The notes beneath the pieces are model-generated. The model did not search any database, was not told where the DNA came from, and saw nothing but the letters and a program-made list of their open reading frames with translations. The position numbers and the translations under genes are program-made. Positions 22,801 through 34,236 of a stretch of DNA of 64,000 nucleotides are shown piece after piece (positions within the stretch are counted from its first letter, which is position 1; each line of letters begins with the position of its first letter). Source of the stretch: Arthonia radiata (Eukaryota > Ascomycota > Arthoniomycetes > Arthoniales > Arthoniaceae); contig PSQN01000017.1 of NCBI GenBank assembly GCA_002989075.1, positions 2,921,453 to 2,985,452 on the forward strand, in the 5' to 3' direction.

Positions 22801-25350
22801 TGTCTTCTACTTATCTTCTTTACAAATACAGATACAGTAATAGGTATCACAAAGATTAAGCTTCGTAAATACCTTCGAGCCTTATAGACAATTAAGAATC
22901 TTAGAGACTAGCGGCAATGCGTAGCGATTCTTTATAGTTACATTGTTTAAACCGCGGTAGTTAACATATAGTCTCAACGATCCGTCTACCTTAAGCACAA
23001 ATAGAACTAAGACACCTGCTAAACTAATAGAGGGTTGTATCCACTCTTTCTTAATTATAGCATTTAGGTACTTTCGGAGCGTCTTTAGCTTATTCTACGA
23101 TATAGAGTAGATTAGCTTATACAGAGGTTCTATACTATCCTTAAGCTTAATCTTATAAGTATGCTTACTAAGCGGCGCAAGCTTACTCGACAGTTCTTTA
23201 GAAAAGATATCTTTATATTTAGTGTACTGAGGAGAAAGCTTATCTCACTTCTCTACTTTCTTAGGCTCGCTATTTAGAGTCTAGTCTAGCGGCAAACTAA
23301 CGTCTAATAGGACCGCTATTTAATACTTATAACGTCTATTCGCTTCTATCTATAGAATTGCGGAGTAGTACTGTTCGCCTCTTTATAAATATACTAAAAT
23401 TACGTCTTTATTAACAATCTTAATAGATTTAGCTTCTGCTACCCGTTCTTTAGGCGTAGAGAGGTTTTCCTAAGCAATTGTTCTTATCGCCCAGCTAATC
23501 TAAGGCTCAACTTGCTTAAGCTATAGGTATCCTAAGACGAGGCTATATTCTATAAAGTTAGTCGAATATAGATAGAGTTAGTAATACTGTTTCTCCTTAT
23601 ATACGTTTCTTACGGTTACGTTTACGTTATAAGCGTCGTAGAGCTACAGCTTATTTTTATTAAGAAACTTAGTATACAAGAGCTTTACTTTATATAATTT
23701 TTACTATCCTCTTTTAAGTATAATACAATAATTAATAAGGTTAATCTCTGTACTAGAATCTATCAGCGCGAGGACCTCTTACGGCGACCTGCCTAGCTGT
23801 ACCGAGACTTTAATTTGTCCTCGCTGTTAATTAACAGTCCTAAGCTTTAGAGACGCGAGGCTTATTCTCGGGGCCTATTGTTTCTCTGTCTAACTAGCGT
23901 CGAATTAACACCGGTTTAAAGTATAGTACATTTAGTAGTATAATGCCTTTTCTAATTGTATATAAAGTAGGTAATGTTTGCCTTACTGTATATCGACCCT
24001 AATTGCTCCTATGCAGCAGAGCTATTGTCTCTTTGTTGGACCGGTAAGTTGCCTCGTCCTCGGTATAAACTACCTTGTTTGCGGCTCGACCCCTGTAGAG
24101 ATGCTCTAGCGTTATAACCGCTATAGTTTGTACTCGATCCGCTACCGAAGCGATCTTAATTTATATTGGTATTGCGGGCGTCCTGCGATATACTACGATT
24201 AATATTTATATATTAATAAACTTTCTTTAGAAGCTTATTTATGTCTTTAAGTAGGTTTTTTAAGAGACTTTACTTAATTAGCTTCGCCTTAATCTATAAA
24301 GGTAAGCGCGTATAGTAAAATGCGGTCCGATTTAGGTCCGGTATCTTACTACCTAGCAACTTAGTTTCTTTATTCTGTAGAAAGCTTAGAAAGTCCTTAA
24401 GCTTCTACGTCGAACTCTACGTTAACGTAAAGAACTTTTCTGCGTTAGCTATAGTAGCTGTAGCTAGGTCGATAATATGTTTTATTACCTATCCTTTAAA
24501 GTACGCTTATACGTAGAGCGACGTCTTCTCTTTATTCTCTTCGGCGTAAGTTCGCTACCTATTTACTAGGTCTCTAGGGAGTTTCTAAACGTACTAGGTA
24601 ATAATACGAACGTTGTCGGGGTCCGACACATTAACTATCTAAAATCTTTCCTTAATAGTTTAAGTTTATTAAGTGCCTATAGAGTTTATAGCTCTCTTAA
24701 GCTTAGACGTCTCTTTCTTAAGGAGCTCGTTAATCTAGCTTTAAAGGCTTAAATTGCCCTGTAGCCGCTTGCTATCAGCTCTTAAATTGCAGATAGACTG
24801 GAGCTTAACTTTAAGCATTCGCTTTTCGAGCTTAAGCTTCTTAATAGTGTGCTGCTACTGCTATACTAGCAGTTCTTGTCTTAGCTTTCGTACCTTAACG
24901 CTTAAAGAGGCGCTAAAGAGGGATTCTTTGCGGTTAGAGCCTTAATAAGCCCCTTCGTCGTCGTTATTGTTTTGGTTTAGACTATCGTCCTTCTTAGTTT
25001 GCGATCTACTCGGCGTCTATTCGCTAGCTTATAAGCCCTCTTACTTATCGTCGTCGCTAGATCTTATATAAGGGTCCTAGTCTTCTTCGGCGTTGGCTAT
25101 ATTTTGCTACGCTCTATATTTTACTTGTGCGACGGATATAAAGCAACTACCGTCGCGTGCTTGGTTTCTTGCTCGTTCTCTTCGAATACGGTACTTGCTA
25201 GCACCGGCCATCAATTAATTTTAATATTATTTATTTTAACGTGTACGCGGAGTCTTAGCTATACTCGATTATACCGGATTGACCCCTAAGCGACGTTAAT
25301 AAGGTACCTTACTGCCGGCCGCCCCCCTCGTAGGTTTAAAATAATTAGGA
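19870..25350 (-). mobile_element. Main internal region of element A
   Basis: This is the gag-pol part of element A as laid out in its own entry. Short open frames such as 20707-20904 (integrase core) are remnants, not genes. It is TA-rich throughout, with local GC-rich islands. Confidence 0.75.
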
Positions 25351-25525
25351 TGTAATCTGAGTATAGGGCAGGGAGCAGTTAAATAGCAAAAAGGGCTCAA
25401 ATAGGCTCTACTAGTATTTAAGCTAATTATTAAGGAGACCAGAAAGGAATGCGTCTACTAGAGAGAAGATATCCTCCCAGGATCGCAGCCTTCCTAAATA
25501 GGCAACATTATATCCTAATTCGCTA
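25351..25525 (-). repeat. LTR of element A (right, 5' copy)
   Basis: It pairs with 8679-8853 and begins TGTAATCTGAGTATAGGGCA. It is more RIP-altered than the left copy. Confidence 0.85.
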
Positions 25526-26790
25526 TTGGGACGTTTATGCATTATATTAAAGTAGTATAGTTCTAAAGAAGGATTATGCTTATATATATACTAAATAAAG
25601 TTAGCTAGTAGTAATATTAAGCTTATAAACGCTACTAAATTCTTATTCTTTTAGAGGCTATATAAGACTCTATTTTTAGCTCTATTATAGTAGACGTCCT
25701 AGTTAAAAGCTTCTTTATCTTTTTATTAAAGGTAGTAGAGGCCCTTATTATAGCTACGTACACTATTATTCTAGATAGTACTAGCTATACTATAGTCTAT
25801 ACTAGCAAGCGTCTTAGTAAGTAGCTTTAATATAAAGAGATTGTCTATCTATACGATATAGTAATAGAAGCTGTTTATTTAGAAGCACTTAAGAAGAGTT
25901 AGGATAATTAACTATATTAATAAGAGCTTTATAGTAAATTTGGAATTAAGTTCTAGCGCCTCTACTTTGTTTATAGCTAAATAATATAGCTAATTAAAGA
26001 TATATTCTTCTATAGTAAGTAGCTAAACCTTAAAGCTAGTTAGTATAGGCTTATTCTTAAAAGTAATAGTATACTTAGAGCGGCCAGTTTAACGCTCTAT
26101 TACCTTATTAATTACTAGATAAGATCTAGAAGTAGTAAACTATTAGAATACTATCTATAGTTACTAAAAGAGAACCGCTATATAATTCTATAGTTTATAT
26201 TGCTAGCCGGGCTTAAGGTACTATACTTAGTAAAAGTAACTAAGCTACTAAAAGCGGTTATAGTCTATTATCTCTTTAACTAGCGTATACTACAATAACG
26301 GCTCTTACTCCTAGTAAGCCTTAATATATAACATATAGTAGATACCTATATATATCTAGATACTAACAAAAGCCTTTATTTTATTAATAGTAGTATTAAC
26401 CTAACTATAGGTAAATTTATACCTTTTTATTCTTTTACGCTTAGTATATCGATTAGTAGTATCTACTATCTTATACTAAGTATCTTCTCCTACTATTACT
26501 AGCTATATAGCTATAGGATCGCTAGTATTAATATAATCTAGGAGATACGCCTAGAAGTTAAACTCCTAGATTTTAAGTAGCGTAAAGTCGCTACTCTAGT
26601 ACAGCAATAGTAAGGGTAATTGCTTCTTATACTTCTTCTTAAGGGGTTCTAAAAGCTGTAAATCTAATGCTATATAAGTTAAATTAGTATTTAATCGTTT
26701 TAGTAGTATATACTTAGGTCGAAAGTTAGAGTAGCTTAGAGCTATTTGGGATTATGAGTCGGAAGCGCGGTGTCAGGATTAGGGTTAGAA
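25526..26790. other. Right arm of the inverted-repeat element, TA-rich
   Basis: This is strongly TA-rich sequence with stops in every frame. It is presumably the degraded interior of the outer DNA element, but no transposase signature is left that I can recognise. Composition returns to normal at about 26.75 kb, just before the repeat end. Confidence 0.45.
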
Positions 26791-26859
26791 AATTGCCTAA
26801 TTAAGGAAGGGGTGGGAGGGGACGGATGCCCCGGCAGGTGCCCTGACAGGAGAAGAGAT
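26791..26859 (-). repeat. Right terminal inverted repeat (69 bp)
   Basis: It starts AATTGCCTAATTAAGG and ends AGGAGAAGAGAT. It is the reverse complement of 7848-7916 apart from two transitions. Confidence 0.9.
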
Positions 26860-27105
26860 AGGGTCTCGGTGCGGGGTCTTGGCAACGTGGAGCCGCCGCC
26901 GCTAAAGCTTACTATATTGAGCTAAAATCACGTGTTGACAGCAAAAGGATAGCGGGTGAACAGCGGCTATGTCTTGTCTCGAAACGTCGACAGGACGCAA
27001 TAACATCATTTGGTAGTGGTAGAAGTGAAATAGTCTGGCGCAACAGCGCGGCTAAGTATCGACTCAACGCAAAACCTTGTGGTTCACGTCACATCGAGGG
27101 TACTT

Positions 27106-28220
27106 TTAATCACCACTCCCACTCCCACTACGATGACGCCAATGTCTTGAGTGACCCGTAGATGTCGCAGCTGCAGTCACTGCAGGTGCCGTCGTCGCAG
27201 TCTCTTCGGGAAACACATCCGAAGCCTGCGATGGCACCGCGCCTCCGCTCTGCACCGGCGGCACTTCCCCTCCAGCCGGCAGCGGCGCCGCGCCGCCAAC
27301 CTGCGAAAACGCCTTCGCTACATCTCCTACCATGCCAAACTCTTGATAGCAGCAATCGCTCGTGAAGTACATCATTGCGATCCCGGCATCCTTTGCCTTC
27401 TGGACTGCACCCACCAGATCGGCGCCTGCGGGCACATCATGAATCACGATCGCGCTCTTCTCTGGTGGCTGCAATTTCAGCGGTGTCTGAGACGGGTTGT
27501 AGTCCGCCCACGCGTCCTCGGCATCGAGGATGTAGTCGGCGAAGTTGAAGTAGTTGGCAGGTGCGATGGTGCCAGGATTGAAGATGTGCGTGGAGGGCCC
27601 GTTCTTAAAGGCGCCGCGCGCGAGCTTAACGGCGTTGGACATGTAGTCGCTGGAAGTGGTGGAAGTGTCGTATGGCGCTTCGTCGTAGAAGATGCCGTCG
27701 AGTGCGGAGGTGCCCGTCCATGAGGCGTAGGAGGTAATGTTGTTGGTGAGCTGGTGCATCGTCAGTGTGAGCCCTTGAGATTTACCATTTTTCGCATCCT
27801 CGATCGAATGCTTGGTGAGGATCGGGAGAAAGTGGTATTTGGTTAACATACTGTATCATAGGACTCCGCGGCATAATTGGTGTGGACGTAACCCAGCGTA
27901 TGAACATTTGGGTTGCCGTTCAGGGTAGCTACAGCGTCGAGGTATTCGCTACCAGGGCCATCTGTCACGCGTTAGCCTGTGAAGCGTTTGTGACTTGGCA
28001 GAGTAAACTCGGAGAGTCAGGATAGTTACTCACCGGCACCCCCTGGCCCAGAGTCTGGGTTGACGATAACATAGTACTGCACATTCTTGTCGGACGCAAT
28101 AGCATCATACACCGGTTGCCACTTGCCTGGCAGCGGGTACGTGTACAGAGGCAGAAGCACGGAGATAGAGTGAACGGACTTTGCGCACGCCAGCGTGCTG
28201 AGAATGGTAGAGTATTTCAT
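27106..28220 (-). CDS. Spherulation-specific family 4 (spherulin 4-like) secreted protein
   Basis: Three exons, 28034-28220, 27852-27961 and 27106-27750, give 313 residues. The start MKYSTILSTLACAKSVHS looks like a signal peptide. The spherulin 4 domain follows: SVLLPLYTYPLPGKWQPVYD, YYVIVNPDSGPGGADGPGSE (restored by intron 1), HTLGYVHTNYA, and the acidic motif ALDGIFYDEAP, which resembles the active-site region of related glycosidase-like (beta/alpha)8 barrels. The C-terminal 70 residues are low complexity (Pro, Ser, Thr, Ala), a likely glycosylated or wall-linked tail; no hydrophobic GPI signal is seen. Introns are 72 and 101 bp with GTGAGT and GTATGT donors. The family is named for a Physarum encystment protein; its enzymatic role in fungi is not settled. 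Confidence 0.88.
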
Positions 28221-28710
28221 CTTGGAAAAGGAACGACTTGGAAAAGAGAGTGACTGTTACGACGTTCGATGTCCCTTGAAAAGTTCTACGGCTTACGGCG
28301 GCGCCTTTAAGCAGGCATTTCTATTGCTTACGTTGACTTCGCATGGCATGTGTAGAACAAGCGTCCTCCCGCATGGGACGGATATTGCCCGACATGTTGG
28401 ACAAGGCGAAAGTCAGCAACAACAAGAGCCTAGCGTCTCCAAATGCTACGTTTTGGCAAGAGCGTTGCGGCTGCAGGCGAATAGCAGCTGACTTTGGGCA
28501 ATAATGAAGGGGTAAGAAGGTTGTGCGGCAGAGTTGCACCAAGAAAACGTTCTGGGCGCTGTTTCACCAGCCGCAAGTGCGGACCGTCAATGGTCCTTCA
28601 TCACGTGTTTGATAGTCGCATGACGTCCAACATGATTACTGTCTTTCGGTAATATGTATTGTCTTATAGTCATAGTTCAAGTAAGCTGTACAGCTCTCTG
28701 TACCTATCTG
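28221..28710. other. Intergenic, promoter of the spherulin-like gene
   Basis: No gene is recognised in this 490-bp stretch between the OPT stop codon and the spherulin-like start. Confidence 0.4.
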
Positions 28711-30966
28711 TCATGACCAGTCGTTCAAATGCGGCACACTCGCGCTCGCTAATCCAAGGTTCACAATACTCACCAAACCCTCGCCCAGAATCAGCCCACT
28801 GGCTATAACCACCACTCCAGTCTCCTCACCACCTTTTCTTCGCATCCAGTACCAGCTAATGAAACCACCAACAGCGCGTGCGAGTGTAAAGCTAGGCGTG
28901 TTGTACATGCCCACGGCTACAGCGATGCCACCTGGAACATAGTTGACCCACTTTGTACCTTTTCCTGCCATCCTCACGATGGTAAGAACCGACCAGATAG
29001 CGCCAGCCCAGATGGCGTACTTGGCTGCCATCGGCGGCAGTCCTTGGCCTGTCACTAGACGCGCCGTAAACACCCAGACGAATGCTGTTGGAATCTGGAA
29101 CTGAGGACCAGGTATTTCGTATGTCTGCACGTAAAGCTTGTATACGACGGCAGAGAGCACAGCACCGATGACACTGCCGATCATCTGACCCCAAAATTGT
29201 GCTGCTGGTGCCGCGCCGAGAAGGTGGCCTGTCTTGAGATCCTGTAGAAGATCGCCCGCTTGCAATGCCGCAGACTCGGAAATGGCTCCCGCAATGAGAT
29301 TGACGGGTATAGCATTCGGTGTCGAAGTAGCAGGAATGATCGCGGCGAAGAGAAGCTGTGTGAGCTTGCTAATGCCAGAGACTGGGTTGAGATCCGTCTC
29401 GCCGAGCGCGCGAACGCCCAGCAAAGACAGGAATAGCGCGAGAAACAGGGCCAGTGTAGTATGAGTGAATGTGAGCATACCTGGGAAGGCGAGGTGGACA
29501 CTGGCATAATAGATGACTACGCTGACCACCAACGTGATAAGAAACGTGCGCGTGCTGACAAGGTGACGGGAAGGAGCGTCGGCTTCCGATTCAGGATCTT
29601 GTGATGGCTGGAAGTCGGATCGACGGTGCTTATGCCGGCTTGAGATGGGTGCGTAGCCTTGGTTCTGCGGTGAGCTGAACATGTTGCGAGGTAAACTTCT
29701 AGCCGCAAGGCCCAGCAAAGGCCGCGTTATTAGCCACCCGAGACTGACAAGAGAGTCTGCCAGCATTATCGCAAGTGAGATCCAGATGATCCAGCCCTTG
29801 GATCCATTCTCCCAATCGTTGACTGGTCCTGGAGCCCACCCTTTTGCCTTTGCTGAAGGAGATAGGATACCCCAGCCAATGATTGCACCGAAGAGCATAT
29901 GCGCTGTTGTTGCTGGTCCCATGATGATGCCCTGGCCAACATACGCGGGTGAAGGGTTCAGTGTCCAAAGCCAGTTCTTTGCGAGTGGTCGACCAAAGAT
30001 TGGCAAATTTCGCAGGAAGGGCATGAAATATGTCGTGATGGTATAGCCCGCTGAGACCAGGAACGCAAGAAACATGTTGCGAATATTCTTGCGCCAGTCC
30101 GCTTGTCCACCCTTTTGTGTGTCCTCGCGTCCTCCTACTTCTGGCGCTGGTGCTGGTGAAGACCCGGACGATCGGCCTGATTCTTGACCAGCCATGAGGC
30201 TCTCGCGCTCTTCTTCTTCCTGACTCGCTCTCGCCTTCCGCGGCGCGCGCTCTTCTTGCTTGACAATCTGCGCCTCGCCCTTCTGTCCGTGCAGCACGCC
30301 GATCATGAGCGCCGTTGCCGTTCCGCTAGGGAACTTGAGCTTCTCCCGGATGATGACCTCTCTTCGCAATGGAACAGCAAACACTACTCCAAACAGACAG
30401 ACGCCTGCTGCCCAGAGCATGAGCCTCGGCAAAGGTATAGACATGCCTCCTGTACGCTCTCCATTTGGCTCGACTCCATGGAAGAAGAACGTATATGTCT
30501 CGCCTTCCTCGCCTCTTTTCAGCAAAAACTCAAGAGCCGGTATCACGCCCACGAAACCGCATCCGAGCGGCATGGTGCCCACTGATCCAGCAACAGTTTG
30601 TATCAGTACGTTTTCTACCGGGGAGAACTTCATTTTGAGGTAAGGCGACAGCGCTTTGAAGAAGCCAAACCCGAGCAACGCGCTTGGCATCGACATGCCA
30701 CTGATCCATCCCGTCTGCAGGCCGAAATACGTGTTGCTGAAGACGATGACCACGCCGACCAGGACTCCAAAGAGCACACCACGGAAGGTGAAGTTCTGGG
30801 GCTCATCAGCGCGCGCTGCTAGTCTTGCAGCGGCCGACCTCTCCTCGTCCGTCGCATCTCCCGAAGAAGAGGCCACAGGATCGGCTGGTTCGTCTCGAGT
30901 CTTTACAGGCGCTCTGAGGCGCCATCCGGAGAGAATACGTCGGAAGGGTCGCATTACCGCTGCCAT
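28711..30966 (-). CDS. OPT family oligopeptide transporter
   Basis: One uninterrupted frame of 751 residues. I start at the first ATG (MAAVMRPFRRILSGW); the open frame extends 27 codons further upstream but without an ATG. The OPT superfamily pattern is clear: FRGVLFGVLVGVVIVFSNTY and FGLQTGWISGMSMPSALLGF near residues 65-105, VENVLIQTVAGSVGTMPLG, and EKLKFPSGTATALMIGVLHG, followed by a charged cytosolic loop (about residues 250-320) and about a dozen more hydrophobic segments ending with SGLILGEGLVSIVNLGL. These are proton-coupled importers of small peptides or metal chelates. The sequence is closer to the Ygl114w-like branch than to Opt1, but the substrate cannot be read from it. Confidence 0.9.
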   Translation of the reverse strand: MAAVMRPFRRILSGWRLRAPVKTRDEPADPVASSSGDATDEERSAAARLAARADEPQNFTFRGVLFGVLVGVVIVFSNTYFGLQTGWISGMSMPSALLGFGFFKALSPYLKMKFSPVENVLIQTVAGSVGTMPLGCGFVGVIPALEFLLKRGEEGETYTFFFHGVEPNGERTGGMSIPLPRLMLWAAGVCLFGVVFAVPLRREVIIREKLKFPSGTATALMIGVLHGQKGEAQIVKQEERAPRKARASQEEEERESLMAGQESGRSSGSSPAPAPEVGGREDTQKGGQADWRKNIRNMFLAFLVSAGYTITTYFMPFLRNLPIFGRPLAKNWLWTLNPSPAYVGQGIIMGPATTAHMLFGAIIGWGILSPSAKAKGWAPGPVNDWENGSKGWIIWISLAIMLADSLVSLGWLITRPLLGLAARSLPRNMFSSPQNQGYAPISSRHKHRRSDFQPSQDPESEADAPSRHLVSTRTFLITLVVSVVIYYASVHLAFPGMLTFTHTTLALFLALFLSLLGVRALGETDLNPVSGISKLTQLLFAAIIPATSTPNAIPVNLIAGAISESAALQAGDLLQDLKTGHLLGAAPAAQFWGQMIGSVIGAVLSAVVYKLYVQTYEIPGPQFQIPTAFVWVFTARLVTGQGLPPMAAKYAIWAGAIWSVLTIVRMAGKGTKWVNYVPGGIAVAVGMYNTPSFTLARAVGGFISWYWMRRKGGEETGVVVIASGLILGEGLVSIVNLGLASASVPHLNDWS

Positions 30967-31575
30967 GAGCTGCTGAAGTGTGTGAACGCTGTGCAAATGC
31001 CCAGGCGGGCCTTGTGGAGGATTAGGTCCATGTGCAAGACAGGCCAATGACTAGAGAGCCGCAAAGCTTCACATGTCCAAATGACGCGACCAGAAACTGT
31101 CCCGAAAGCGGCAGGAGGATGGAATCCCCCTTGGCGGAATGCTTCCGTGCTTTCTTTTAGCCGTGGGGCAGATGCCCCTTTTGCAACCCCAAAGACTGGA
31201 GTATGCATCTTATTCCACGTCTATTTGCATGCGTAGAGTCTCTTGCGATTTAATGATGCTCGAGTGACCATGCGAAATATGAGTCCGCAATAGCTCGGGG
31301 ATAAGCTATCACGAGACTTGGACCACATTCCATCCTTCTAAGCCTCAGAACAGAAGCAAACATTGGCCAAAGTGGTCCAGCTATCGACCATTCTACAAGA
31401 TCTAAGTCTGAGAAAGTAAAAGGATTGATCTTAGTCAGCAAGGTAGAGCAATCAAATTCCTATGGAGACTCCATTATTACACGGCTTCAGGCTGCACCAC
31501 TACCCTCCCCTGCACACAAAACACTGACACCCATTCATTGTAATCTCATTCATCGTGATCTATTCACAGACAACC
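30967..31575. other. Intergenic, promoter of the OPT gene and 3' flank of the glucanase gene
   Basis: No gene is recognised. Confidence 0.4.
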
Positions 31576-34236
31576 CTATGCATCGGCCGACAACGAATAC
31601 TGCACCAACAACCCACCCCACCCCCCCGGATTCTCCCTCATCGTCGGATCATTCGCCCCATCCCTCACCAGCACATCCGCGCCCTTCGCATTCACTTGCG
31701 CCCAATGCAGGCCACTAACATCGCCGCTCACAACGTTCATATTCGTCTGGCAGCTTCCATCACAGCTGTTCAGATTCTGCATCACCATTAGCACATGCCT
31801 CGCACCAAAAAACGACCATAACTCACCGCCCCATGAAAGAAAGCCCAACTCGCCGTCCCATAAACATACAACTCCCTCCCCCCATTCACATTCACCGCCA
31901 TCGCCGTGTGACACTTCTGGTCGCCCTGCGCACACCAGCTGTAATCCGGGTCCCCGTACTCGCTGTTCACGGTCCACGGGGCGGGCGTCGTGACCGTCGC
32001 GCCCTGCCCCTGCATATACGGCGTCTCCGTCTGCAGCATGCCCGCGTACACGTTCTGCGCGCCGTGGAAGTTGAGGTTGTACAGCCAGTGGTGCTCGGAC
32101 CCGACGCCGGTGAGCCAGTTGGGCCCGGGGTTGGCTTCGACGAGCACGCCGCCGTGCGTGGCGATGACTTGGGACCCGCCGGTGAGGTCGAGCGCGTGGT
32201 CGGCTGTCCAGACCCAGCTGGCACAGATTCGTCAGTAAAAATACTGGGGAATTGCTGTAGAAGGTAGGTACTTACACATTTTCCACATACACCGAACTCG
32301 TCTTCGCTAGATGCAGACCCAGGAACGCGGCCTTGCAGTTCGTCGGATTGGAGTTGCCGCACTTCTGCGTCACCTGGCTGTCCGCCGCACCGCCAATATT
32401 GATGACGCTGTTCCAGATGCCGGCGTCGCCGGGCGCGGAGCCTGCGATGTTCCATTGCATAATGATGGCGCCGGGCAGGACGCTGGCGACGGTGAAGCGC
32501 ATGTCGGAGATAGTGGCAAGGCCTTTGTCGCCAGACTGGCCGACCTGGACTATTGGCGTGGGGTTCGATGCATCAGAGAAGGTGTCCCCACTGCCGGTGA
32601 TCGTGCTCCATGCTTCACCGATTACATGGGAATTTGGAGGGACGTTGATTGTTGACTTGACGAGGTACACGCCAGCCGGGAAGAAGACGGCTTTGCAGTT
32701 TTGAGCGGCTGAGGCTAATATGGCGTTGATGGATTTTGAGTCGTCGGTCTTGCCGTCGCCGGCGACTGGATTGGATGAGTCGGCTTTGACGTTGACGAAA
32801 TCGCTGGCGGAATACTGCTTGAAGCTGGGCGCCGGCACCGTTGCAAATTTGCCGTTGGCGAGCAGCGAAGGCGGTGGTATCACGGTCGAAGTCTGGCCCT
32901 TCGCAAACGCCTCGCTGCTGTCAGTGCTGCCCCAGAACCAACTAGTGACTTTAGAGGTTGCTTTGAGAACGGTGTTGCCATTGGCAGTCACGATATCGTT
33001 ATCAGTGTCATGGGATAAATTCTCGATATAAACTTGATTGTTCTTGGAGCCAGAGCTCTCGTCATTGATTTGTACGACAGTGCCAGAGTTCCGTGAGGTC
33101 CCATCGAGGATGGCTAGATTCGCCGTGCCGCCAGATGTCAGATCCGCGCCAATACCGCAGGTGTTGAATGTGGGATTTTGGAGGACAGCCGTGAAGCCGC
33201 CGGTGGCCTTGTAACCGGTGCCACAACCCGTAAATGAGATGGACTTGAAGTTGACCTGCTGATTGCTGTTTTGGATGCCAATCGCGCCACCGCTGATTTT
33301 CACATCAGCGACGACGACGGTCGAACCAGCGTCCAAGCTGATGCCGATGTGCCCTTGCGAGTTCATTGGCATGTTGATAGCGACGTTACTGGTTCCGCAC
33401 GCCTGAGAGTATGAAAGTCAGTACAATGTGCTCTGAACAATGTGCAAAACGCTCGTCTCTGGTAAGAAGAGAGCTCTATCAGAGCAGCGCCAGGCAGTGG
33501 ACCTCCAGCCAAAACATGATCTGGGAGGTAAGCTTGCGTGGAGGCTCCGGACATACCTGCGCAACACCCCATTGAAGTGCAATGAAAGACTGAGACTTGT
33601 CAATTGCAGTAGTATCAAGCATAACATTCTTCAGAAGGATGAAGAAGCTTTCCTCGTGCTTGCTTGTCGCATCGTCATAGCCATTAATCAGGGTGTCACC
33701 GTCGAAGTCAGCCCTCGCCTTCAACGTCGGCGGTTTATTCGGATCACCAACGAGTACCGTGCCTCTCTTCAGATTCAAGGTCGATCCCAGCGCATAGATT
33801 CCCGGAGGCAAGAAGACCGTACGTGGGTGCGTCGTCACAGTCTTTGGGCGATTACCAGCGTCGATGGCCTTCTGTATAACTGCGGTCTGATCGCCAGAGC
33901 CATCATTCGCCGCCTGAAAGTCTCTGACGACGTTTTGATACGTGACGTAGCTATCTGACTTGGAGAAGGGAGCACTGCCTTTCGCGGATGGGGAAGCGGA
34001 GGCATAGATGGCGTCCATGAAGTAGGTGGACGCTGTGCCCGATGGAGCCGGGCATGACTTGGCGCTGTTGGCAGGTTGATCTACGACGGTGGTGTTTAGC
34101 AGTCGTCGTGCATGTAGCGGAGACAGTATAGCGAGGATTGGTTTGAACTGCCTTATGTGTACTTACTCTGACGCTGGGGCACAGCCGCGGCAGCGGCAAT
34201 CGCGACTGTGGTAAATAGGGCTAATATGTGTTTCAT
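31576..34236 (-). CDS. Secreted exo-beta-1,3-glucanase (GH55)
   Basis: Five exons: 34167-34236, 33557-34080, 32276-33402, 31827-32217 and 31576-31776; total 770 residues, the usual GH55 size. Introns are 86, 154, 58 and 50 bp, all GT-AG and in phase. MKHILALFTTVAIAAAAAVP is a signal peptide. Two tandem right-handed beta-helix (pectate-lyase-3-like) domains follow: the first around YVTYQNVVRDFQAANDGSGD and TVFLPPGIY, the second around DFVNVKADSSNPVAGDGKTD and AVFFPAGVYLVKSTI. Later segments LHLAKTSSVYVENVWVWTAD and VLVEANPGPNWLTGVGSEHH are characteristic of the family. The product should release glucose from wall or reserve beta-1,3-glucan outside the cell. The last exon is short and its acceptor is inferred. 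Confidence 0.93.

Larger units (their letters stand above)
8679..25525 (-). mobile_element. LTR element A: Gypsy-type retrotransposon relic, interrupted by elements C and B
   Basis: Matching 175-bp LTRs lie at 8679-8853 and 25351-25525. The main internal part (19875-25350) shows the Gypsy order on the minus strand: gag region about 23.9-25.3 kb, protease about 23.3-23.8, reverse transcriptase about 22.3-23.1 (active-site region near 22.65-22.69), RNase H about 21.8-22.1, integrase about 20.3-21.1, and the start of a chromodomain-like tail near 19.9 kb. The left part of the element is occupied by elements C and B. It is a fossil, heavily degraded by RIP with dozens of breaks, and cannot be active. 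RIP prevents dating from LTR divergence. Confidence 0.82.
7848..26859. mobile_element. 19-kb composite insertion bounded by inverted repeats, filled with nested LTR elements
   Basis: Both ends carry the same 69-bp sequence in opposite orientation (67 of 69 identical), so the outer shell looks like a terminal-inverted-repeat DNA transposon or a large MITE-like element. Each inverted repeat is flanked directly by AT; no longer target duplication is visible. Inside, LTR retrotransposons fill most of the length, leaving outer arms at 7917-8678 and 25526-26790. From about 8.3 to 26.75 kb the DNA is very rich in TA steps and full of stops in all frames, as expected after RIP. I could not identify a transposase, so the superfamily is open. 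Confidence 0.7.

Noticed and set aside
26770-26790. TTAGGG-like sequence beside the right inverted repeat, possible telomere relic
   Set aside because: Only one or two imperfect units are present and the context is an internal transposon end.
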